From positions 31,442,441 through 31,506,440 of the forward strand of contig CM026568.1 of the NCBI GenBank assembly GCA_015143295.1: DNA of 64,000 nt, read 5' to 3'. The position numbers and the translations under genes were made by a program. Below, piece after piece: positions 23,471-33,687 of the stretch. Position 1 is the first letter of the stretch; every line of letters begins with the position of its first letter. The DNA comes from Tetracentron sinense. Taxonomy: Eukaryota > Streptophyta > Magnoliopsida > Trochodendrales > Trochodendraceae. Below the pieces are notes generated by a model. It did not search any database and was not told the origin of the DNA. It saw nothing but the letters and a program-made list of their open reading frames with translations.

Positions 23471-24840
23471 AGAGAGAGTTGTGGAGGTTTAGTACTTGTA
23501 TCAAACTCTATAGTATGAATGATTACATATTAAGTGAAATTACATTATTGTTGATTGTGCTAAATTATGCCCTAATCATTCCATATGGTAGTTGGTATTT
23601 GGGTAAGTCACACTTAGAGCAAGATTTTCTATGTCGAGGATTCTCTAATCAAGATGTAATGAACCATGTGGAGTTCCTTGGCGAATAATCGGACTTTAAG
23701 AGATGATTCACTTGAATGTCAATTACGACACTATTGCACTAATTTCACTTTTGTGCTAAGCTAAGACTCTCACGAGTTGTTGGCATTAATCATGAGTTTA
23801 AGCATTGCATATGCCTGTTAAGAAGCATAAGATTATAAGACGTGGATAAGATATGGATAAGATGATAAGAGATATGATAAACTGATAAGATACATATGAA
23901 CCTTGATAAAATACATGTATCATTGGGAAAGAAATATATTAGAACCTTTATATACACTATTCCAAAAGAATTCTTGTTATGCTACAAAATAATTTTTAAC
24001 ACTATTCCAAAAGAAGCCATGTTATGCTGCAAAAGAACCTAATACACTATTCAAGAAAAAAGTCTTGTTATGCTGCAAAAGAACCTTTTACACACTTCGC
24101 AAAACTGGTCTTAATATGCTACTTGTTAAGTAGGGAAACAAATATTGCATAAGTGTGGGTGATTATAAACATGTCATTTGCATAAGTCAGGTTAAGTACA
24201 TATCATGTAAGTCTAAGTCATTCATGGTGCACGAATCAAGGTGATGATATGATGATACGCACTTATATTTGTCCGCACTTTGACAATGTTTTATGCTATT
24301 GATTATCATACGGTTACTCTTCCGCATTCTTTAGTTCTTATTATACTATGATTTGGGATACTAACTAAAATGCAGTTCATTATGATGTTTAATTAGATTG
24401 TATATACACCGAATGCTTTTATACTTAGTCAGACTTTTGTCTTGGTAGGTCTAGAGGACGAATACTTAGTTGAGTCTTGGGTAGACGAGGCTTGCGGAGC
24501 TGAGGACGAAGGTGACCCCTTTTTCTGTGAGGATGCTAGAGAATTGGGCCATTGTCCATATTAGAGAGTACTTGGGTTGAGTGGGGTTAATTGTAATAAA
24601 CCCTTGGTAGCTTATTTTATTACAGTTGGTTGTCACTCAGGTTTTATACTTGTTGGGCTTTATGTTTTGTAGGCTTTACTTCGTGATCATACTTATGCAG
24701 GATGATTTTGGAGTTTGATGTTGGAATTTTATAATTACAATTTTGGAAGATTATGCTATTTTTGCCTTATATGCTTGTCCTAAGCAGGTTTTTTAAAAAT
24801 GTTGTGATCCAAAGGTCCACATTGGTTTAGGTGGAGTTTT
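23471..24840 (+). other. second half of the solo LTR, no gene
   Basis: Non-coding LTR sequence. It contains three short tandem-like units of CTATTCCAAAAGAA...GTTATGCTGCAAAA at about 23960-24120 and a GATAAGA-rich segment at 23830-23930. Nothing coding is recognised. Confidence 0.6.
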
Positions 24841-25440
24841 GGGTCGTGACATCAATTGTGATGGAACAGGTTCTATTTCAAGCCATGCAGCTGGATGTGG
24901 TTTATTGGTCCGAACCCATACGGGTCGAATAGTTTGTTCTATATGTTACCCCCTCCAAGGTGGCTCAACTTTGATATCAGAGGCTATTGCACTAAAAGAA
25001 AGCCTTCTTGTGGCTAAACGGAAGAGTTGGACTCATTTTATTTTGTAAAGGGATTCTAAGTTTCTAATTGCAATGCTAGATGGTAAGGAGCTGGAGGTGT
25101 AGGTGCATTGTGAGGATTCAACCATTTTGGAGGATATCAAGAAGTTGTGGTCCAGAATTCCCTTTTGCTCGGTATAGTTTTATTCACTGAAATGAAAATA
25201 GGGAAACCCATAACCTTGCTAGAGCAGCTCTCTGATTGATTGTCAATGGGTCAAGCGAACCTCCTAGTAACAATATGTAATTGGCACTTTATGAGCCCTG
25301 ATATTCAAATGAGTGCCCCCCTTAATTGTATGCTTTCTTTCTCTTTGTTAAATGATTTAGTGGATTTTTTTAAAAAAAAAATTCTCACCCAAGCGAAACT
25401 TCTATCAGTCAAATTGAAACATGTGACCTTTTAATAGTGA

Positions 25441-25977
25441 GGGGTACACCATCACCATTTAGTCTACTCTTGGAGTGATGTCTTACCCATGTTTATTGTC
25501 TAGTGTTTTTTTTTTTTAATTGTGATTAATTTCTTTTAACAATAATTTTTTAATCAAGATTAAAAAAACTAAGGTTAAAAATAAAAACATAAAGATTAGT
25601 AAAGCTTAACTACTATTAAGGGGGATGGGACACATAAAGAGAAAAGATGACCAAGACACCCTCATCATGATTATTTTCCTTGGAATATAGGGCCCGTCTA
25701 TACTTTAAGAGTTGAGATCATATTTCATTGTGATTGACACTTAACTCAATAATTATAATTAAGATTCATTAAACCATAGGATTAGATAATATGATATTTG
25801 TTTTAAAAAATAATAATAAGGTTAAAACTTCTAAACTGAAATTTTAATGCAATTAAAGGTTAGTGTGATTGAATTGGACAGTGTTCAGACTTAGTCTTTA
25901 ATGGCCCCTTGATTAGGTTTGAGATTGAACTCTCTCCCTTGCAATTGGCCAGAGTTGGGACTATTTTTTAATGCCCC
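25441..25977. other. non-coding, degraded TTAACC/GGTTAA family copies
   Basis: Two weak members of the dispersed family appear around 25500-25640 and 25735-25870 (AAGATTAGTAAAGCTTAAC, GGGACACATAAAG). No exon seen. Confidence 0.4.
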
Positions 25978-25980
25978 TAA

Positions 25981-26672
25981 GAGCAATCCTAATTTTGGTG
26001 TGCCAAAAGACTAAAAAATCAAAATGGGTCTCAGCAATCCCATCAGAATAAAGATTTCGGTTTGATGATTGTAAAGTACTCACAAAAGCAAAAAATTTAT
26101 CTCCCTTCCTTTATTGTGGTCCCACACAAATAATAAAATAATTATTGTGGTCCATCTCCCTTCCTTTATTGTGGGTTTCTCTTTTTCCCTTCTTTTATTG
26201 TAATGTTTCTTTCTCCTTTCAGTTTTTGTTATATTGGTAAGGCTACTGGGAGTGTTTTTAAAAAATAAAAAAAATGAGTTTTGATTATTTTGGTGAGTAA
26301 AATTTGGTGAGGCTATTAGATCATTCCTAGCAGCCTCACCAAAATAGTTTTTTTAGCTACTTTGGTGAGCCAATTGGTAAAAAAATGCAAAATATCGTCT
26401 CCAACAGCCTCACCAATTTAAAGATTTCGGTTTAGTGAGTACAGTACCCACCAATGTTGGTGAGTCATTGTACACTCACCAAACCAAAATATCTCTCTTT
26501 CCCTCCTTTATGAGTCCACACAAATAAAATAAATGTTTCTCTCATTTTTTTATTGTGGAAGTGACACAAATAATAAAATAATGATAGTTTTAATTATTTT
26601 GATGAGACTGTTGGGAGTGTTTTAAAAAAATGGCTTGTGAGTGATATTTTGGTGAGGCTGATAGGAATGCTC
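25981..26672. mobile_element. PIF/Harbinger-like MITE, composite of two copies
   Basis: The left end GAGCAATCCTAATTTTGGTG matches the reverse complement of the right end (CACCAAAATATCAC.. / GAGCATTCCTATCAGCCTCA). TAA lies directly outside both ends (25978-25980 and 26673-26675), the 3-bp target typical of PIF/Harbinger. Internally, AAAGATTTCGGTTT occurs twice (near 26044 and 26419) and an internal end (ATCATTCCTAGCAGCCTCACC) lies near 26310. This indicates two related copies fused or nested. Confidence 0.65.
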
Positions 26673-26747
26673 TAATCCAAGAGTTTGAGGCTTGGCATGC
26701 CTTAGTCATCTCGAACTTGATATTGTTATGGTCATCGATGATAATAA

Positions 26748-27028
26748 GGCTTTGGATTCTCTCTGGCTCGTGTCAGAGAGGTGCTCTCGGGCCTTCACAA
26801 ATGAAGCGCCAGGTGGTTGGAGAAGTTATTTCATGGGTCTCATGATTTTGACTTCTCCCGCCTTTATTTGACACATGGTGAGAAAATGGTAAGATAAAGG
26901 GAGAGATATATCAAATGGGGAGAAGTCAAAAATTAAGAGAGAAATGAAATGGCTTCTCCCACAGCTGCGCTTCATTTGTGGTGGCCCTAGAGCACCTCTC
27001 TGGCACGGGCCAGAGAGAATCCGAAGCC
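26748..27028. mobile_element. Mutator-like MITE with ~80-bp inverted ends and 9-bp target duplication
   Basis: The left arm GGCTTTGGATTCTCTCTGGC matches the reverse complement of the right arm, which on the minus strand starts GGCTTCGGATTCTCTCTGGC. Similarity continues for about 80 bp, including AGAGAGGTGCTCT and ACAAATGAAGCGC. Flanks are TGATAATAA (26739-26747) and TGGTAATAA (27029-27037), a 9-bp duplication with one change, as expected for MULEs. Non-coding. Confidence 0.85.
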
Positions 27029-27179
27029 TGGTAATAAAGTAACGAACCTGAAATCGTTAGGTTCGGCCATAATAAAGTAACATGACAGCTGTTAAAATAA
27101 AAATACAGCTGTCTTTCATATTAAAGGCACGTGATTTTCACGTGATTAGGGGTATATATGATATTTGTGCCAACTTAAT

Positions 27180-27609
27180 GATGGTGAGTTGTTTCTTTTC
27201 TTTTGCCTTTGGAAGCTGAGTTTTGGGATATTGGGTAAGAGCCAAATCTCTCATTCCCTTCAAATCTTGAAAAATGCAAATAGAACTGATAAATTTTATG
27301 ATTTTTCTTAATCTACTGATTCAAGATTTTGTTACTAGGTTTATGTCTGTTTCAGGTTTTGTCCCATCTTAGCTAATTTGGTAGTTTAAACATGGTGTGT
27401 ATTGTTGATATACTGTTGCTTGTTTCTGGTTATCTGATGCTATGATTCTATTGAATTTGTTTCCTATTTTTTTTGTTTTGGTTAGTTAGGGCAATGTGAG
27501 GACTCTCTGTGGCATTTCAGCAAGTGGGTTTTGGTTTTAGAGCTGAATTAGGGTTTTCTTCACTGAAAGCTTGCATCTAATCCATTTATGTCGAAGAAAT
27601 GCTACAGAA
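27180..27609 (+). promoter_or_regulatory. probable promoter/5' leader region of MORC6
   Basis: This is intergenic-to-leader sequence upstream of MORC6, with TC-rich segments (CTCTCATTCCCTTC near 27251) and no transposon protein. The transcription start cannot be fixed from sequence alone. Confidence 0.3.
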
Positions 27610-27882
27610 ATGGCCCCTGTAGACGCAGTGGACCCCTTCTTCAAGTATGATGGTGCCCTAATTGGAGCACTCCAACAAACCCTAATTGAACCCTCAGGTC
27701 GCCCTAATAATTCACAATTGCACACAAGAAAGGTGCTTTTGGGGTCTGCTGCGTACACCGTGCCAGGTCGCTGTAGCAATTCTCTTTATCTTGCTACCAT
27801 GAGATATCCATTTGTTAGATGCAAAGGATACCCTCGTCCTGTTCTGCTATTTGCCCAATTGAACACGTTTCCAACTGTTAAG
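27610..27882 (+). CDS. unrecognised 91-codon open exon, possible MORC6 leader/uORF
   Basis: Opens MAPVDAVDPFFKYDGALIGA and runs in frame to FPTVK at 27882, where a good donor (AAG|GTACAA) follows. I recognise no domain. Spliced to the acceptor at 28731 (TTTACAG) it would end in-frame as K-R-S-R-stop, with the stop codon overlapping the MORC6 ATG (ATGA). In that case it would be an upstream ORF. Using the alternative AG at 28736-28737 would instead fuse it to MORC6 in frame. It may also belong to an unrelated gene or be chance. Confidence 0.3.
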
Positions 27883-27944
27883 GTACAAATCATAATTTGT
27901 TGTCACTGGTTTTCATGTTTTTGTTTTTGGGTTAACTCAAGGAG

Positions 27945-28205
27945 GCTTGTGAAGCTTGAAGAACCCCATATCAGAATTTGGATTAATTAGTTAGGTTTGT
28001 TTTGGTTGTTCATCTTTATGTTTTTGTCAAAAATAACGAACTAGTAGCAATTGCCCATCTTGGATTGGTTTGAGCCTGTGAAGTTTGAGAACCCCATTTC
28101 AGAACTTGGATTAAAATACTTAGGTTGGTTTTGGTTGTTCATATTTCTGTTTTGTTGACAATACTGAACTAGCAGCACTTACCCATGTTGATTTGAGTCT
28201 GTTGA
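27945..28205. repeat. ~130-bp imperfect tandem duplication
   Basis: GTGAAGCTTGAAGAACCCCATATCAGAA (motif split over about 27950) recurs at about 28079. Both copies are followed by TTAGGTT.GTTTTGGTTGTTCAT and a GAACTAG.AGCA..T.CCCAT segment. Located between the putative leader exon and the first coding MORC6 exon. Confidence 0.7.
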
Positions 28206-28737
28206 AAAACAGTCGCGTTTGATAATTATTTTGAATTCACCATTCATATAAGTGTATATCCAACATGTCTACAGAATGATACTAGGCCTATAGAATGATG
28301 GGACTTCATCTCACGACACTAGGTATATAGAATGATAATAGGTTCTATTATTACATAACCACTCACTGAAGTTATTGGGCTTGTTTGAGTGGTTCTCACC
28401 ACTACATGAACGATATGGTTCGCATTCATACCATGTTCCAAGCCATGGATTTTTATGCACAAGTTCATCAAGATGCTGCCAATTTGTTTGCCTTTCTATA
28501 GTTATCCAAGACTTTCCCATTTGGGAAGGTGCAAGGAGCACATGATTGTTTCCCTCATTGAGAGAATTGATGGGAGCACAAGTTTCTTTTGCTGCCTTCT
28601 CTAACTCCGTGGTTTTTCAATCTAATACCTTGTCTGCCTGTTAAAATATTGCAGTTTTCTTACTTTAGTTGTTTCATACCACTTCCTTCCTGTCTATGAT
28701 CAGTTGTTTGTATCTTATTCCATTTACAGCGCTCGAG

Positions 28738-30056
28738 ATGAGCTTCACAGACATTGTAGACTTATGTAGTGATGATGAGATAGGAGAGGCGGATGTGACA
28801 CATGTTAAACAGAAGCCAGATTCAGTTTCAGCTACAATTCGAGGAAAAGAGTACTGTAATGCCGAACAATTGCCGCAGCATAAATCCCAAACCCTATGTA
28901 CAAGACAAGAGTTTGAGGAGAACAGAGATTCAAATGCTCTAAATGATGGTCAAAGTTGCTCTAGTATATTGGATCAAGGGGATTCTCCAGTTGAAGAGTC
29001 AAGCCTTTCTTCTGCTTCGCCTGGATGCCCTGCGCCAATTTGTCGGCAATTCTGGAAAGCTGGCAACTACAATTTTGGACTGGGTTCTAAAGTCGCCCTA
29101 CAAAGTATTCTGCTCTCTACTATAATTTCAACTTGCCTTTGGTCTTGCTTCTCATGTAGACAAACATTCTTTTCGTTGATACGTAGAAGTCAACAACTCA
29201 ACGTAATTGTGGTATTCGGATGATCCTTACAAACTGACCAATTGGACCCTGCAGAAAAGCTAAATTATCAAATGTGGCCACATTCTTTTTTTGGGGGGAG
29301 GGGGGTGTGGGGGGAGTGGATTTTCTGTGTGTGCTGATTTCCTAGGTTGGACCTATCAATTGGATGGTTGAGGTTTACCTACCCGTGCTTCATGATCTGG
29401 ACTAAGTGAACGATAAAGAAAACCACTGAAGCTGCATTGATACATGCACGCACGCACATGTGCACACATTATACTGTTTGATGAAAGAGGGAAAAGTTGG
29501 TGTCAACCAAATTTTTTCTTTCTCATAATACCCTTTGCTTCTACTTATATACCAACTGTATCCCAAGCCTCATTTTTTCTTTCCCATATGGCCATACTAG
29601 CCTTTTGCTTCTATATTTTTCCATAACACCCTTTTGTTATACTTATATACCAATTGTATACCAAAATCCTTTGTCATACCCACATTTTCTTTCCCATAAT
29701 TTCCTTTACTTCTATATATTCTTTCTCATTATACATTTTCTTCTACTTATTTACCAACTGAATCCCAAAATCCTTGGTATGCTGAGATAAGACTTGGGTG
29801 TTCTTTACAGTACACCCACTCATAGTTATACATCATCCAGCCCTTCAATAGGTGGACCATGTTGGGCATGATAATGAAAGACCATTCAATAGGTGGACCA
29901 TGTTGGGCATGATTATGAAAGAGCCTATCTGCTACGAGTTTCAACTGTCCTTTAAGTAACATTTTTATATTATATTATAAACATTATTTTTAATACAAAG
30001 CACATATACAATTATATATTTATACACATATGTATGTATAACAAAATGTATGGATG

Positions 30057-30108
<52 letters not shown>

Positions 30109-33100
30109 CATATATGTGTTTACTTTTCCGGTCAAGAGTGTGTTATTGTTTTCTGAATGCTTCATTTTCCTCTTTGGTTTACAGATGGGAAAAATCATTT
30201 ACGTGTTCATCCCAAGTTTCTTCATTCAAATGCCACTTCACACAAGTGGGCCTTTGGTGGTATGCGCGATTTATATATTTCAATAACTTCACTATATTGT
30301 GTTTGTAACACTACGTAGCATAAATACTTCACTTTTTGGTTATGCAGGTCACATTTACTAGTCTCTTATACAATATTTTTTTTTTTTTTCCAGCCATAGC
30401 AGAGCTGCTTGACAATGCAGTCGATGAGGTTTTCCTATCTAATCTTGTTCTAAGTGTTCTATTTTCTATTTTCGTTCTCTATGTCAAACCTAATATTTGA
30501 TGCAGTAAAAAATTAGAAGTGAAGGTTTTTACCCGATCAAAAAAAATAAAACAAAAAAATGAAGGGAAGGTTTTTATCTTATATTTTATCCATACAATGC
30601 TGAACTGTATAGAACGCCAAAGTAACACAGTGAGTAGGCTGTAAGGATCATCTAAGAAAGAACAGTAAACATGCATGTGTGTTCAATGGAATCAAAGCTG
30701 ACTAATTTATGTTACTCGCCTTTTCTTATTTAAAGCCAGCCATTGCGTTTTAAGCAGGAGCTCTACCCGTTTATGAAATAATTTGTAATTACATGGAGGA
30801 GGAGACACCCAAGGCATCCCTAAAGAAAAAATCGAAGTGGATTACAATCATTACTAATTACAACTGATGCTAAAAGCCTAAAACACCCATTTTTTCTAAG
30901 ATAAAACAAGACTTGGCTGATCTTGGAGGTTCCTCTTGTGATATATTCTAGTATTAGAATGAAAGCTCTGCAAGCCTAATTAGCCAGAGAATCTTTCATT
31001 CGATTGCTTTATCTGAACACAACTCAACTTTTTTTTCCCCGTTTGTTTTTCCTACTGGCCTCACCTAGTAGTTCATCTCCTTGGAAAAAGACGACCTGGT
31101 CGCATAAATCGAACTCGACCCATCTGATCTTTTTGCTTTTTTTTTTGGGAGTGAAAGGTAAAATCTATGTCAAATAGTTAAGATAATTTATTTGGGCTGA
31201 ATTTTGCCGTAGGGGAGATGTACTAGGTAGGAGCCATCACAAAGGTGGGTCTACAGCCCTGCATGTTCACTGCCGTTAGTAGATGTTGATGTTTTTAGAG
31301 CCTACCCCCCGGCTGATATTTGAATCTTCTCACAATTTTGTTTACGATTTTTTGTCCCATTCTGGTTAAGGCTAGTATATAACCTCGAGCCCCAAAATCC
31401 CACATTGGTCTAATGGGACCATGGGCTCGTGACACTGCATGTACAACCTTGACTTAATAGCATTTGAGGCAATACTAAAATGAAAGTCTACAAAAATTGA
31501 TAATAAATCATCAAATATAACGAAATAACAATCTTGTATAACCTATGACCAATTCAAATTTAACCCACAAACGGATCAACCATCATAATTCCCATATCAA
31601 AATTCAACCTAAGCAACATCATAATCAAAAGTATTTATTACAACCCTTTTAATTAAAACAAGTATCTAACACTCTAGTAATAAGGAAAACAATCCAAATC
31701 TCTAACTCCCTCGTCAAGGAGGTTACTTTCTTCTTATTCTTTTTGATACTCCTTTTCAACCCAAGGTTCGGTGGGTCGCTCCAAATCAAAACCCGTCGAC
31801 AATAACAATTCGACTGAGTAACAAAAACGCTTAGTGGATATAAAATCTAACTAATAACATAATATCACATGTATATAATCAATATTATCATTTATAGTGT
31901 ATTTACACAATCAAAGTGCGGAAAACATGTGAGCATACATCATCACCTTGACTTGTGTAGACTAGTGTATTTATGAGACTGATAGACTTGATCTTATATG
32001 ATGCATGTTCTTTTGAGATGCATGCCCCGACGTGGGCGAATACTTGTTCTTGTGAGATACCATGTCCATGCGCGGACCAATACTTGTAAGAAACCATACC
32101 CATGCGCGGGCCAATACTTGTAAGTAACCATGTATATGCGCAGACGTATGCCAGTAACCATGTCTATGCACGGACGCATGCCAGTAACAATGTCCATGCG
32201 CAGACGTGTGCCAATAAGATACCATACCCATGCGTGGGCTAATATTTGTTCTTGGGCAATGCATGCATGCTTGTGAGACATGTTTACTCATGAGACTTAC
32301 AACTTACAATGCAAGTGAACATGTGCTTGAGTGTCGTGATTAACATTGATCTAAGTTATCCTTTAGATTCTGATCCTCCACCATGAAAACTTCACCAAAA
32401 CGTCCCATTCCACAAGGTTGGAGAATTCCTGGTTTAAAAGACCTTCCTCTAAGTCTTGGCCTATCCCAATTTCAACCACTATACAAGTTTATATAATTTA
32501 TAGTATAACATGAAATTCATACATAATACCTTATCATAAAATCACAATTCAATAACATGATTTATATTCAACAAGCACAACCATTCATCCCCATCATATC
32601 CATTCGCATTGCAATCATGCTCAAAATGACCTTCCTCCAACATACACAATCATTCCCCATTCACATTCATGATCAAAAACTTAGAAATTCATCCAATACC
32701 TCCACCATAATTTCTATTGCTCCATTTCACACATCAATAGAGTTAACCATCAAATATCAACACTATTGTCACGCCCCAAAATACCCCATAGGAGTTAAGG
32801 GATACTTTAGAGGTGACTATTCTCACCTGCCAAACCATCCTGTAATGAACAAGGCTAACATACAATGATAGAGCATGAATTAGAGTACGGAAGCTAATGA
32901 TAGTGCGGAAGCGTAAACCAACTTTTTCTTTTCTACTTTAAACCAAATCAGTATTCCAAGTTAAATATACAAAACATATCAAAGTAAAGGTGGACATGTC
33001 CACCTAACAAAATACAAAATGAGAAAACCTCACAACTCTCTCTACTAATAGTAATCTAAATAAGGCCACAAGTCTCGGTTTTTATCCTCCTGTGACTGCA

Positions 33101-33634
33101 TCGGGCTAGGTGTCTCTCTCTCCTCTACATACTCTTTCTCAACCCAAGGCTCAAGGTTAAGGACATCTACAATACCTGCCGACATAAAAGTACGGTTGAG
33201 TATGGAATACTCAGTGAGTATAAGTTACTAGCTAACAATAGTAATATTAAAACACGATAGCAACAACGGGATATAATTCATCACATCAATTTAAGCAATA
33301 CTAACAACATATGACATTCATAACATGGAAAGTAAAGTAAGGTAATAGTCTTGGCATGCTTGAATGAATGCGAAAATCCCCGATAAAATTCATACTTTGA
33401 AAGTCATGTTGTATTCTTGAAAATAGTCTTTAGTGTCGTTCAAAACTTACTTGTCATATTTCAAAACTTGTTCTTGTCTTGGTCTCGTTTCGTAAGAATC
33501 ACACATGCTTGTCTTGTTCTTGTTGGAATTACTTGTCTTGCTTGTTCTTGTCATGTTCTTGACTTGACTTGCTTGTTTTCTTGGGAGTCAGAGGTTAGTG
33601 CCCTTGTATCGACTTGTGAGCCGGGAATGTAATA

Positions 33635-33687
<53 letters not shown>

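Larger units (their letters stand above)
19479..24851 (+). mobile_element. solo LTR (gypsy-like, ~2.47 kb) interrupted by a LINE
   Basis: Starts TGTAGAGCCCTGAAAATCCC and ends TTTTGGGTCGTGACA (TG...CA). Flanked by TCAAC (19474-19478) and TCAAT (24852-24856), a 5-bp target duplication with one change. It lies inside an old LINE RNase H sequence. It contains a TATA box (TATAAATAGA at 20061-20070). No internal region or second LTR is present, so it is probably a recombination product. After removing the inserted LINE (20563-23460) the LTR is about 2.47 kb. Confidence 0.8.
18940..25440 (+). pseudogene. old LINE (zf-RVT to RNase H), split by a solo LTR
   Basis: Left part (to 19478): CPICKDHNETIEHLFFF zinc-ribbon motif near 19072, then LARNSMVFDCGNLDPQ, HRFVAEMFEELRGD and PRGWLKIN just before the break. 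Right part (from 24852): INCDGTGSISSHAAGCGLLV, GRIVCS.., SEAIALKESLLVAK, a stop replacing the residue before RDSKFLIAMLDGKEL, and a degraded end. WLKINCDG is the start of a LINE RNase H domain and is cut exactly by the LTR. Several stops and frameshifts show it is long dead. The two outer pieces are the host layer of the nest. Confidence 0.75.

Noticed and set aside
30050-30308. Tyr/Ile-repeat ORFs on both strands
   Set aside because: Translation of a (TA)n microsatellite; only 30185-30259 in another reading frame is a MORC6 exon.
31903-32291. Overlapping minus-strand repeat-protein ORFs
   Set aside because: Frames produced by the ~38-bp minisatellite; no start context, splice sites or homology.
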